Assembly: GCF_011008935.1 (NCBI RefSeq)
Contig: NZ_JAAIVJ010000001.1
Coordinates: 682,001-746,000, forward strand
Source: Tabrizicola oligotrophica
GTDB taxonomy: Bacteria > Pseudomonadota > Alphaproteobacteria > Rhodobacterales > Rhodobacteraceae
Reading direction: 5' to 3'
DNA length: 64,000 nucleotides
Below the pieces are notes generated by a model, which searched no databases, had not been told where the DNA came from, and worked only from the letters and a program-made list of their open reading frames with translations. Shown here one piece after another: positions 8,957 through 19,452 of the stretch; the stretch's first letter is position 1, and every line of letters starts with the position of its first letter. The translations under genes were made by a program, and so were the position numbers.

Positions 8957-9836
8957 CAAGCCTCCCTTTCAACCCGCCTACTGGCTGTCCGACCGCGTGA
9001 TCCGCGGCCTGATCGCGGCGATGCTGGCCTTGCCCTATGGCCTGCGCGTGCCGTTCATGGGCTGGCTGATGCGGCAGGTGATCGGTCCGCTGGCGGGCTA
9101 CGGCCGCCGGGCGCGGGAAAATCTGGCGCTGATCTGGCCCGACATGCCCGAGACCCGCCGCCGCAAGATCGCCGCGGGCGCGCTCGACAATGCCGGTCGC
9201 AGCCTGATCGAGAACTACTCCACCGCCGAGTTCACCGCGCGCGCCGCCGGCTTTCCGATCTCCGGCCCCGGTCTTGCCGCGCTGGAGGCCGCCAGTGCCG
9301 AAGGCCGCCCGGTCATCCTCGTCTCCGGCCATTTCGGCAATTACGAAGCGGCGCGGGCGGCGCTGGTTGCGCGCGGCTTCGTCATCGGCGGGCTTTATCG
9401 GCCGATGCGCAATCCCTATTTCAACGCCCATTACATCCGCACGATGGAGGCCTTCGGCGGCCCGGTCTTTCCGCAGGGCCGCACCGGGACGACGGGCTTT
9501 GTGCGGCACCTGAAGGCCGGCGGGCTGCTGGTGCTGCTGTTTGACCAGAACGCCCGCGGCCCACGGATCGACTTTCTCGGCCACCCCGCCCAGACCGCGC
9601 TGTCCGCCGCCGAACTGGCGCTGCGCTATGGGGCGGATCTGATCGCGTTCTACGGCACAAGGCAGCCTGACGGGCTGGGCTTCACCGTCGCGCTGGAAGC
9701 ACCGATCCCGCACAGCGACGCGCTTGAGATGACCAAGGCCCTGACCCGCAGCCTCGAGGCCCGCGTACAGCACAACCCCGAGCAATGGTTCTGGATCCAC
9801 CGGCGCTGGAAGACCACCCGCAGACCGTCGGAATAG
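8949..9836 (+). CDS. LpxL/HtrB-like lysophospholipid (lipid A) acyltransferase
   Basis: A 295-residue protein of the LpxL/LpxM family, which transfer an acyl chain to lipid A precursors at the inner membrane. An N-terminal hydrophobic helix (~residues 18-40) anchors it. The catalytic HX4E motif is visible as HFGNYE in VSGHFGNYEAARAAL, with the downstream block FDQNARGPRIDFLG. ATG 8949 overlaps the DMT gene by 8 bp, implying co-transcription. Acyl-chain specificity cannot be read from the sequence; ornithine-lipid or other lysolipid acyltransferase activity is an alternative. Confidence 0.87.
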   Translation: MTDKPPFQPAYWLSDRVIRGLIAAMLALPYGLRVPFMGWLMRQVIGPLAGYGRRARENLALIWPDMPETRRRKIAAGALDNAGRSLIENYSTAEFTARAAGFPISGPGLAALEAASAEGRPVILVSGHFGNYEAARAALVARGFVIGGLYRPMRNPYFNAHYIRTMEAFGGPVFPQGRTGTTGFVRHLKAGGLLVLLFDQNARGPRIDFLGHPAQTALSAAELALRYGADLIAFYGTRQPDGLGFTVALEAPIPHSDALEMTKALTRSLEARVQHNPEQWFWIHRRWKTTRRPSE

Positions 9837-9852
9837 ACCTTGGGGCAGCGCC

Positions 9853-10560
9853 TCAGTCGATCCGCGCCGCCGCCAGAATCTCTGCCGGACCCTGCCGCTG
9901 CACGATCACCACGCCCGGCCCGTCGCCGGGCGCCGGCGCCGCCAGTTCCAGCGGTTCCTGCCCCGACCAGTCGCCCAGACGTTCCCATGAGGTGACGATG
10001 TTGCGATATTCCACCGCCAGCCCGGCGTTCTCGCCATGGCTGATCTCGACTGTGGCCCCCGGCCGATACCCCACCAGCTGCACCATCGCCGGCGCGTCCA
10101 GGGGCGGAATGGCGACAGCACGGATCACCAGTTGCCGGCCGACCCGCGTGACCGTCAGCCGCACCGGGCTGCGCACCTGCGCCGCGCGGGCAATCGCCTC
10201 GGCCACGGCCTCGGGCTCATGGCCGACCACCCGGTCCACCCCGCCGACGATCATCTGCGGCGTGTAGATCATCCGCTCTCCGACTGCCTTGGCATAGGCT
10301 TTCTGCCGCTTGGTGAATCCCGGCTGGGCGAACTGGTCGGCCCAGCCGATGTAATCCCAATAGTCCACATGCAACGCAAGCGGGATCACCCCCGGCTGGT
10401 CGGCAAGCTCGGCCAGCAGCGCATCCGCCGGCGGGCAGGACGAGCAGCCCTGCGAGGTGTAAAGCTCCACCACCACCGGCCCCGCCGCCTCTTGTGCCAG
10501 CGCGCCTTGGGCGGCACAAAGCCACAGGCCGCATGCGGCGCTGACAATCTGTCGCATCAT
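9853..10560 (-). CDS. DUF1223 thioredoxin-fold secreted protein
   Basis: A 235-residue protein with an N-terminal signal peptide (MMRQIVSAACGLWLCAAQGALA) and a thioredoxin-like start VVVELYTSQGCSSCPPADALL, where the CSSC pair sits at the redox-motif position. This matches DUF1223, a periplasmic family of unknown function commonly found near aconitase in alphaproteobacteria. A catalytic disulfide or metal site is plausible but unproven. It is divergent from acnA and shares the intergenic region 10561-10823. Two adjacent ATG codons (10560 and 10557) could serve as start. Confidence 0.85.
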   Translation of the reverse strand: MMRQIVSAACGLWLCAAQGALAQEAAGPVVVELYTSQGCSSCPPADALLAELADQPGVIPLALHVDYWDYIGWADQFAQPGFTKRQKAYAKAVGERMIYTPQMIVGGVDRVVGHEPEAVAEAIARAAQVRSPVRLTVTRVGRQLVIRAVAIPPLDAPAMVQLVGYRPGATVEISHGENAGLAVEYRNIVTSWERLGDWSGQEPLELAAPAPGDGPGVVIVQRQGPAEILAAARID

Positions 10561-10710
10561 GGTGGTTCCGATCCCCGGTTGCCCCTTCCTTCTACAAAAC
10601 CGCAGGCCCCGCTGCCAATCAAGGTTTTGCGAGCCGGACCCGCCCCGCGCCTCACGATCGGTCGACCGTGCCGCCCTTGAAATTGCCCGAAGATTGTCGC
10701 TTCCTATTCG

Positions 10711-10730
10711 GCATACAATTGCATACAATG
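10711..10730. promoter_or_regulatory. Tandem GCATACAAT repeat upstream of acnA
   Basis: GCATACAAT occurs twice with a 10-bp period (10711 and 10721) in the intergenic region shared by the DUF1223 gene and acnA. The segment TTGCATACAA between them resembles the loose palindrome bound by GntR-type regulators (TNGTNNACNA, one base off). It is AT-rich against a GC-rich background, so it could be a regulator site or part of a promoter. No regulator gene lies beside it. Confidence 0.4.
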
Positions 10731-10823
10731 CAGGCCAAGCCCGAATGATTCCCTTGCGCGGGTCGCGTCCTTGCGGCAAAGACCCTGCCAACCACAGCCA
10801 TCGTCCAGCCATTGGAGGCCCCC

Positions 10824-13589
<2,766 letters not shown>

Positions 13590-13612
13590 CCGAAACAGAC
13601 TGTTTCCAAGAC

Positions 13613-13644
13613 GAAGGCCCGGAGCGATCCGGGCCTTCGGTCTT
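13613..13644 (+). terminator. Rho-independent-type terminator after acnA
   Basis: Perfect 11-bp inverted repeat GAAGGCCCGGA / TCCGGGCCTTC (13613-13623 and 13628-13638) around the loop GCGA, followed by a weakly T-rich stretch. It lies 24 bp after the aconitase stop. Confidence 0.8.
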
Positions 13645-13706
13645 GTTAAGCCCGCAGAAAGCCCTGCGCCGCTAGCTTTGGGGACACCCCTTCACAGGCT
13701 GCCCCG

Positions 13707-13868
13707 ATGACCGTTACCACCGCACCCCGCTTCCCTGCCCTCGCCGCCCCCGACCCCGCGCCGCCCGCCCGCAGGCGTGTCCTCGGCCTGTTGCTCGGCC
13801 TTCTGCCGATCCCGATTGCCGAAATCGCCATCCTCCTGACCGCCTGGCTCCTGATCCTGCCGGTCTGA
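13707..13868 (+). CDS. Small putative single-pass membrane protein (53 residues)
   Basis: An ATG at 13707 opens a 53-codon frame. The first ~24 residues are Pro/Ala-rich, then comes a basic APPARRR stretch and one strongly hydrophobic segment (VLGLLLGLLPIPIAEIAILLTAWLLIL) ending at TGA 13866-13868. The composition looks like a real small membrane protein rather than random sequence. I do not recognise a family. It follows the aconitase terminator, so it would need its own promoter. The ribosome binding site is weak. Confidence 0.4.
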   Translation: MTVTTAPRFPALAAPDPAPPARRRVLGLLLGLLPIPIAEIAILLTAWLLILPV

Positions 13869-13890
13869 CCCCATCGGAGCCGGATAACAC

Positions 13891-14208
13891 CTCCCCTCCC
13901 CCTCCGTGGGCAGGGGCCGAGGGTGGGGGGCAGCGCTTCCCGGCAAAGACCACGAGTCAGACAGATTGGCCATCACCAGCCCCAGCGCCCGACCGGCGGC
14001 CAAAAGCATCCCCCCAACCGCAATGTCCCCTCCCCTCCCCCTCGCGGGGAGGGGCCGGGGTGGGGGGCGGCGCATCCCGGCAAAGACCGTGAGTCAGACA
14101 GATTGGCCATCACCAGCCCCAGCGCCCGACCGGCGGCCCAACGCGCATCCCCCCGACCACAAAGTCCCCTCCCCTCCCCCTCGTGGGGAGGGGCCGGGGG
14201 TGGGGGGG
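13891..14208. repeat. 137-bp tandem repeat, about 2.3 copies, with G/C-rich hairpins
   Basis: A unit made of a CCCCTCCCCCTC...GGGGAGGGGCC hairpin, a G-run, and a conserved stretch containing CGGCAAAGAC, TCAGACAGATTGG and CATCACCAGCCCCAGCG is repeated. The same landmarks recur 137 bp apart (13941 and 14078; 13957 and 14094). A third copy of the hairpin (14165-14208) stops at the left end of the prophage. The first hairpin copy is less perfect than the other two. There is no coding potential that I trust here. Confidence 0.85.
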
Positions 14209-14211
14209 CAC
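14206..14211. repeat. Target-site duplication, left copy
   Basis: GGGCAC directly before the TG end of the prophage; the identical hexamer is at 19918-19923 directly after the CA end. Mu itself makes 5-bp duplications, so a 6-bp one (or 5 bp plus a chance base) needs checking. The flank is G-rich, which raises the chance of coincidence. Confidence 0.6.
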
Positions 14212-14434
14212 TGAGCGGCGACACTTGGTTTGATATTTGGGGGTTTGGCGGATTGTTTAAAATCAAGGGGTTATGGGGAAGCGGTGTCACTTGGTTTTAC
14301 ACGTTTCAGGCGGAATTGGTGGGGTTTGCGGGGTCTGCAAACTCTGGTGTCAGAAAAATATTCAATAAAATCAATGGTGCAGAATTTGCAAAGGGAACCG
14401 ATTGGTTCCCGTTTCCCTTCTAGTTGGCAACCAT

Positions 14435-14962
14435 TTAGTTGCCGGTTGCCGATCCGATTCCGGAACCGAAACGATCTTTCAGGACGCCTTCCAATTCAGA
14501 CTTCATCGCTCGCTCAGCAACTGCAAGGGTAGCCCTCGAAGTTCCCGCTTCCGTAATTGCTTTGGCCTTCTCGCCCGCTCGCCAGCCAATGTCTGCCGCC
14601 CATTCTTGGGGTGTCAAGCCGAGCAACGTTCCGTCTGATCTCAGGACCGCTTCACCTTGTTGCAGCTTGTTCAAGAGCAACTCGAAACAAGGTAGCGCGC
14701 CTGACATGGCAGAAAGCCGGACTATTTGGGCAACCTCATCCCCGACCGGTTGAGCGCCAAAGACCAACCAATCCAACGATACTTCAAGTCCTAGAGCAAT
14801 TTTCTTCAGGGCATCAAGGCCGGGCAAAGGCCCTGCTTTCAAGGACATATAGCTTTCAAGGGTCTGTTTCGGGATGCCTGTTTTTTCAGACATGATCCGA
14901 GCATTCCAGTTGTTCCGCTCACGCAAACCGCGAAGGCGCGCGGAAAATGTGTCCTCAGCCAT
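14435..14962 (-). CDS. Mu-like prophage repressor (XRE-type HTH)
   Basis: A 175-residue protein with an N-terminal XRE/CI-like helix-turn-helix (ARIMSEKTGIPKQTLESYMS, ~residues 22-41), followed by LDALKKIALGLEVSLDWLVFG, the usual last helices of such domains. The C-terminal half has no family I recognise. It is transcribed away from the early phage genes, as expected for the lysogeny repressor. The start is ATG 14962 (MAEDTFSARL) preceded by AAGAGG; a longer reading from 15091 would run through the operator region and is less likely. Confidence 0.85.
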   Translation of the reverse strand: MAEDTFSARLRGLRERNNWNARIMSEKTGIPKQTLESYMSLKAGPLPGLDALKKIALGLEVSLDWLVFGAQPVGDEVAQIVRLSAMSGALPCFELLLNKLQQGEAVLRSDGTLLGLTPQEWAADIGWRAGEKAKAITEAGTSRATLAVAERAMKSELEGVLKDRFGSGIGSATGN

Positions 14963-14980
14963 AACAAGCCTCTTGTAAGT

Positions 14981-14996
14981 TATGATGATCATCATA
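14981..14996. promoter_or_regulatory. 16-bp perfect palindrome, candidate phage operator
   Basis: TATGATGATCATCATA lies between the divergent repressor gene and the Ner-like gene. It is perfectly symmetric and is followed by a related segment (ATGTCGTATGAAGATCACCAT, 14997 onward, not symmetric). Position and symmetry suit an operator for the repressor or the Ner-like protein. Confidence 0.65.
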
Positions 14997-15027
14997 TGTC
15001 GTATGAAGATCACCATGCGTCGAAACC

Positions 15028-15246
15028 ATGAATACCAAGATAGTCGAAAACGCAGCCGAAGACCACATGCTCTTGCGTGTCCGGTCAGCATTCATTCAGC
15101 AGCGAACGACGCTGCACGCTTGGTGCAACTCCAATGGGATTGACCCTGCCGGGGCACATCGTGCCCTTACCGGGAAATGGGCTGGACCTAAGGCGACGGC
15201 ACTGGTGGCCAAGATCAAGTGCGCAGCAGGGGTATCAGTAGAATGA
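15028..15246 (+). CDS. Ner/Cro-like small DNA-binding phage protein
   Basis: A 72-residue basic protein that is the first gene divergent from the repressor, the position of ner in Mu-like phages. The middle (RTTLHAWCNSNGIDPAGAHRALTGKW) fits a compact helix-turn-helix. In Mu, Ner represses early and repressor promoters. Its stop overlaps the transposase start (ATGA, 15243-15246), so the two are translationally coupled. Assignment is by position and size as much as by sequence. Confidence 0.65.
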   Translation: MNTKIVENAAEDHMLLRVRSAFIQQRTTLHAWCNSNGIDPAGAHRALTGKWAGPKATALVAKIKCAAGVSVE

Positions 15247-16352
15247 TGCTGGCTGTTTCAGACCTCGTTGGATTGCCCGGCCTTCCCACATCCGAAAGAG
15301 GGTTGCGCGACTGGCTCAAGCGTCTTGCGGTGCCAGTTCAGCAAGACGGCAAGCGCTTTATCTACTCGCTTATGGACCTTCCCGAAGACGTTCAGCTTGC
15401 CTATAGGCTCAAGCTTGCCGAAGAGGCGGGGCTTGCCTTTGGGGAACAGGATGACGCGGCGCACCTTGCTTTGATGGCAAAACCGGTAGGGGTGCAGGCC
15501 ACGGCACATGCGCGGGCCAAGGTGCTAGGGATTGTGCATAAGGGCCGCGCGGCGGGCCTGAAATTGCATCAGATCGCACCGCAGATCAAGGCGGCAAGCC
15601 TTGGTGAAGTGCCCTGTGAACAGACCGTTAACAGGTGGTTTAAACGGGTTGAAGGGATTGACCCGGCGAACTGGGCACCTGCGCTTGCGCCTGACTTCAA
15701 GGGGCGCACCGCCCGCGCGCCAATGTCAGAAGCGGCATGGGATGAGTTCTGCGCTTTGGTCGCGGCATGGGGCCGGAACGGCACCGGGGCGAACCTCAAG
15801 AAGGCTTGGGCAAAGGTGGCGGAAAAGAAGGCCAAGGAAGGTTGGGTTTGGCCCCCTTACCGGACGGTTCTTCGCACCTTCTACCGCCTGCCAGTCGAAG
15901 AACAGCGCACCTTGACCAAAGGTGAAGAGGACGCGGCAAAGTCGCTGACCTTGCGGTTGCATCGGTCGGTTGACGGCATGAAGGCGATGGAACAGGTCGA
16001 ACTGGACGGCCGCGAGTTCAAGGTGAAGGTCCGGTTTGAGAACGGCACGGTCGGTTGTCCTTGGATTATCGTCTATGCAGACCGGGCGTCTTCAAAGATT
16101 GTCAGTTGGGCTATCTCGGACTCGGAAAACGAAGAGGTTACGGCAGAGGCGACGCGCCTCATGTGCGAAACCCACGGGATTCCCCGCCGTGTAGTTACAG
16201 ACAACGGCGGGGCTTTCAACGGGCGGCGCATGGCTGGTGGCCTGACACCCTTGATCCGGCGCAAGGACACTAAGACACCTGATTGGGACGTGCCGGGCCT
16301 GTTCAAGATTTACGGCATCGATCTGGTGAACTGCGCCCCGCGCAAAGGGTGA
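15243..16352 (+). pseudogene. MuA-type transposase, truncated before the catalytic Glu
   Basis: The 369 remaining residues begin like MuA: an N-terminal winged-helix end-binding domain (LPTSERGLRDWLKRLAV...), HTH segments, then the RNase H-like core. The first two acidic catalytic residues are visible (Asp255 in QVELDGREF; Asp320 in VVTDNGGAFN). The protein then reads LVNCAPRKG and stops. In MuA-family proteins the third residue, Glu, lies in a K-P-[IV]-E-R block a few residues after this point, so the truncated protein should not be catalytic. The next bases encode capsid gpT in another frame, placing a deletion junction at about 16345-16352. Residues needed for end binding may be intact. 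Confidence 0.9.
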
Positions 16353-16965
16353 TCGGCTTGGCATCTTCAAGCCTGCCCTGTCGGAAATGGGACAAGCGGC
16401 CAAGCGTCACCCGGACGAACTGATTTTCGATCTTCTGGCGCGCGGCTTTGCCTCGCCCTGCTATGACGGGCAAAACTTCTTCGACACCGATCACCCGGTG
16501 AAAGACGCCGAAGGCAACGATACCACGGTTGCCAATACCGACGGCGGTACGGGCGATGCGTGGTTCCTTCTGGACACCTCGCGCGGGGTGCGCCCGATGA
16601 TCTGGCAAGAGCGGGACGGCTATGAGTTCCAGCAGCTCACCCGCCCCGAAGACGAACACGTCTTCATTCACGACAAGTACCTCTATGGGCTGCGCGCCCG
16701 CGTCAATGCGGGCTTTGGCCTGTGGCAGTTGGCTTGGGGGTCCAAGCAGGCGCTGAACTCCACCAACTACGCGACGGCGCGCGCGGCGATGATGGGCTTC
16801 ACCGCCGATGGCGGGCGCAAGCTTGGCATCGTGCCGAATGTCCTGGTCGTGCCGCCCTCGCTTGAAGAGGCGGCACTTCACCTGGTCAACACCGAAACCA
16901 AAGACGGCGGCGGTTCGAACCCTTGGAAGGGCACGGCCAAGGTCATCGTCACGCCGTATCTGTAA
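16350..16965 (+). pseudogene. Mu-like major capsid protein gpT, C-terminal fragment
   Basis: Reading through from the deletion point gives GDRLGIFKPALSEMGQAAKRHPDELIFDLLARGF, a typical internal segment of Mu-like major head subunit gpT (COG4397), and continues to the normal C-terminus (KGTAKVIVTPYL). About the first third of a ~300-residue protein is missing. The first available ATG is at 16387 and would yield 192 residues. The frame differs from the transposase frame, so there is no fusion protein. The end of the fragment is 11 bp from the next capsid gene. Confidence 0.88.
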
Positions 16966-16976
16966 AGGGGGCTTCA

Positions 16977-17408
16977 ATGACTGCGTTGAACAGCGGGCGT
17001 AACACCACCATGCGGCTTGGCGACCATCGCATTGAACCGATGGCGGCAGCCGTGAAGGTCTTCATGGGCGCAATCGTCATGCGCAACGCGGCCGGGCATG
17101 TGACCAAAGGGGCTACGGCGACCGGCTGCATCGGTGTTGGCCGCGCCTCTGACACTTTCGACAACACCACGGGCGCGGCGGGTGATCTGCGCTGCGAATA
17201 CCGGACGGGCATCTTTGGCTTTGCCAACCTTGCCGCCGATCTGGTGACACAGGCGGACGTTGGCAAGCTGTGCTACATCGCCGACGATCAGACCGTCGCC
17301 AAGACCGATGGCACCGGAACCCGCTCGCCTGCGGGCTATGTGGATGGCATCGAGGGCGGCACGGTCTGGGTTCGCCTTGACGAAGCCGTGACGCGCGGCG
17401 GCATCTGA
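16977..17408 (+). CDS. Mu-like prophage head decoration / DUF2190-like protein
   Basis: A 143-residue small-residue-rich protein directly after the capsid fragment. It has the look of capsid decoration or stabilising proteins (IEPMAAAVKVFMGAIVMRNAAGHVTKGATATGCIGVGRA...). It would sit on the outside of the phage head. An AAAGGGG ribosome binding site precedes ATG 16977 and its stop overlaps the protease gene start. The gene looks intact, but without full capsid genes it has no evident job. Confidence 0.65.
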   Translation: MTALNSGRNTTMRLGDHRIEPMAAAVKVFMGAIVMRNAAGHVTKGATATGCIGVGRASDTFDNTTGAAGDLRCEYRTGIFGFANLAADLVTQADVGKLCYIADDQTVAKTDGTGTRSPAGYVDGIEGGTVWVRLDEAVTRGGI

Positions 17409-18376
17409 TGACCGGGCTTGTTCTTGCCACCTGTGACCGGGCCTTGGGGCCAAGCGGCGCGGCCCCGGAATGGGTCCACCTTCTGCCCGATGGCAAGATG
17501 ACCGGCCGCGACGGCCGCACATTCGAACTGGCCGACGCGGCGGGCCTTGTGCTGGCCTTCCAGTCCAGCAGCATCGATCTGCCAATTGACTATGAACACC
17601 AGAACGACAAGCCCGAAGCCAAGCTTTCCGGGCCGGTGCCTGCGGCCGGTTGGATCAAGGAACTCAAGGCAGACGAAAGCGGCCTTTGGGGCCGGGTAGA
17701 ATGGACGGCAACCGCGCGCGAGATGATCGGGCGCTAGGAATACCGCTATCTCAGCCCCTCCTTTCTCTTCCACCCCAAGACACGGCAAATCGTGCGCCTC
17801 AAGGGCGCGGGGCTTGTCCACAATCCGAACCTTCACCTTACGGCCCTTGCCAGTCAGGAAACCGTCATGCCGCCCGAACCCGCCACCCCCAAGACGCCTG
17901 CCGCCGATCTCAGCTTTGCCGAGTTTGGGACAGAGCTGGCCAAACTGCTTGGCCTGTCTGCCGGTGCCTCGCCCAAAGAGCTGATGGCCAAACTTGCCGC
18001 CCAGCTGACCAAGGAGCCCGACCCGGCCAAATACATGCCGGTTGCAGCGGTGCAGGAAATGCTTTCGGTGCGCCGCGCCGAGAATGCCGAAGTGGCTGAA
18101 GGCCGCGCACAGGAAAAGGTGCGCGCGGCAGTCAACGCGGGTTACATCACGCGCGGCATGCAGACTTGGGCCTTGGCCCTGTGCCGGTCGGATGAAGCGT
18201 CCTTTGATGACTTCCTGTCAGGTGTCGGCCCGGTCTTCGCGCATTTCGGCAAGCCAGCGCCGGTATCCGGTCCGGCCCCTGACCGGATCAGCGGGACGGC
18301 GCAAGCCGAGTCGGAAACCGAAGCCTCTATCTGTGCCCAGCTCGGGCTTAAGCCCGGCACGCTGGCCAGCTCATAA
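17408..18376 (+). pseudogene. Mu-like prophage protease/scaffold gpI with an in-frame amber codon
   Basis: One frame runs for 323 codons from ATG 17408 to TAA 18374-18376 but is interrupted by TAG at 17735-17737 after codon 109. Both halves match Mu gpI (COG4388): WVHLLPDGKMTGRDGR and IDYEHQNDKPEAKLSGPVPAAGWI before the stop, then EYRYLSPSFLFHPKTRQIV and LVHNPNLHLTALAS after it. Since the frame is kept, a single base change (for example AAG or CAG to TAG) is the simplest cause. The ATG at 17867 (MPPEPATPKTP) heads the part corresponding to the scaffold-only product in Mu and could still be made. Amber suppression is possible but unsupported. Confidence 0.88.
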
Positions 18377-18398
18377 GCGCCTGAGAGCGCCAAGGATG

Positions 18399-18437
18399 CC
18401 TCTGGCCGGTTGTATTGCGAAGCCGACCGGCCAGAGG
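18399..18437. repeat. 12-bp-stem inverted repeat in the prophage head region
   Basis: CCTCTGGCCGGT (18399-18410) and ACCGGCCAGAGG (18426-18437) form a perfect 12-bp stem with a 15-nt loop, just after gpI. There is no T-tract, so it may act as a processing site, a partial terminator or a recognition site. Confidence 0.6.
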
Positions 18438-18482
18438 TCAAGAAGCCGCGCCGAACCTTCTCCGGGGTCAAGCGCGGTTCCT

Positions 18483-18512
18483 GTTGCCGGGTGGCACGAG
18501 ACGCCCGGCAAC
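18483..18512. repeat. 9-bp-stem inverted repeat in the prophage head region
   Basis: GTTGCCGGG (18483-18491) and CCCGGCAAC (18504-18512) flank a 12-nt loop. It is the second hairpin in the 191-bp gap between gpI and the Mor-like gene. There is no strong T-tract. Confidence 0.55.
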
Positions 18513-18567
18513 ACCCCTTCTTTGCGGTGCCGGTCGCGCGCTGCTTCCCCCGTCTGGAATGTTCCCC

Positions 18568-18918
18568 ATGCCCACAGACAGCACCGCCCTTCACCGCCCC
18601 ATGCCGCGCCCCACGGCACAGGTTGAACCCTATGTTGAAGCCTTGGGCGCGGATACGGCCGTCGCCTTCCTTGTGGCCTTTGGCGGGGCAGAGCTCACCA
18701 TCGCGGAAGAGCCGACAGAGCGCGCGGCATATGTCCGGTTGATCGGGCAGGAAAAGGCCAAGTCCCTCGCGGCCGTCGCACACCGCCTGCCCTTGCGTGT
18801 CCCTCTGGCATCGAAGTGGCTTGCCGCCATGCTGCATTGGCAAGGCCACTCAACTGCCCACATCGCCCGAACCTTGCGCGTGTCCGAGGTATCGGTTCGG
18901 CGCTGGCGCAAGGGATAG
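18568..18918 (+). CDS. Mor-like helix-turn-helix phage regulator
   Basis: A 116-residue protein. The first part (YVEALGADTAVAFLVAFGGAELTIAEEP) resembles the dimerisation region of Mor, the activator of Mu middle genes, including the F-G-G followed by a beta strand. The C-terminus ends in a helix-turn-helix (HSTAHIARTLRVSEVSVRRWRKG). In Mu, mor lies before the lysis and head genes, so its place between gpI and gpG is unusual. It starts at ATG 18568 and is followed 6 bp later by gpG. Confidence 0.65.
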   Translation: MPTDSTALHRPMPRPTAQVEPYVEALGADTAVAFLVAFGGAELTIAEEPTERAAYVRLIGQEKAKSLAAVAHRLPLRVPLASKWLAAMLHWQGHSTAHIARTLRVSEVSVRRWRKG

Positions 18919-18924
18919 GAAGCC

Positions 18925-19452
18925 ATGTTCACGGTTGAGCTTGAGGAAGACGAAATCACGGCGGGACTTGTCCGGCTGGCCTCGTCTATGGACAACCTAA
19001 TTCCGGTCATGGATCAAATCGGGCAATACATGGTCGCAAGCACGCGCCAGCGTATTGCAGATGGGGCCACGCCCGAGGGTCAACGCTTTGCGCCGAAGTC
19101 GCCCGCCACAATCCAAAGCTATCTTACGGGCGGGTTTCAAAAAGGCGCTTCGGCGGGGCCTTTGATCCGAACGGGCGACATGATGGGTATGTCCCTGCAC
19201 CATGAGGCAGGCCCCGACTTCATGGAGCTGTCATCTTCCGCCCTCTACGCCGCTGTGATGCACTTCGGCGCGCCGAAGGGGTCACTTGGGGCCTATTCCG
19301 GCACGGACAAGAACGGTCGCGCATTTAACGGGGTTGCCCCTTGGGGCGACATTCCGGCCCGGCCGTTTATGGGCTTCTCGGAACAGGACCGCACGAATGT
19401 CACGGACCTTATTGCCGACGCTATGACGCAAGCTTGGGGCAGGCCCGGATGA
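18925..19452 (+). CDS. Phage virion morphogenesis protein (Mu gpG-like)
   Basis: A 175-residue protein matching the phage virion morphogenesis family (COG5005, Mu gpG): RIADGATPEGQRFAPKSPATIQSY near the N-terminal third, PLIRTGDMMGMSLHHEAGPDFMELSSSALYAAVMHFG in the middle and WGDIPARPFMGFSEQD at the end. In Mu this protein helps head-tail assembly. The gene looks full length and intact. Its stop overlaps the next start (ATGA). Confidence 0.88.
   Translation: MFTVELEEDEITAGLVRLASSMDNLIPVMDQIGQYMVASTRQRIADGATPEGQRFAPKSPATIQSYLTGGFQKGASAGPLIRTGDMMGMSLHHEAGPDFMELSSSALYAAVMHFGAPKGSLGAYSGTDKNGRAFNGVAPWGDIPARPFMGFSEQDRTNVTDLIADAMTQAWGRPG

Noticed and set aside
13891-14208. CRISPR array
   Set aside because: The repeated units are ~137 bp and contiguous, without short repeats separated by unique spacers; no cas genes nearby.
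13923-14423. Proline-rich open frames across the 137-bp repeats
   Set aside because: They arise from translating G/C-rich repeats in several frames and run into the prophage end.
16343-16352. Programmed frameshift instead of deletion at the transposase end
   Set aside because: The downstream sequence is unrelated capsid coding sequence, not the rest of a transposase.
15243-16965. Transposase-capsid fusion protein
   Set aside because: The two parts are in different frames and a stop codon at 16350-16352 ends the transposase.
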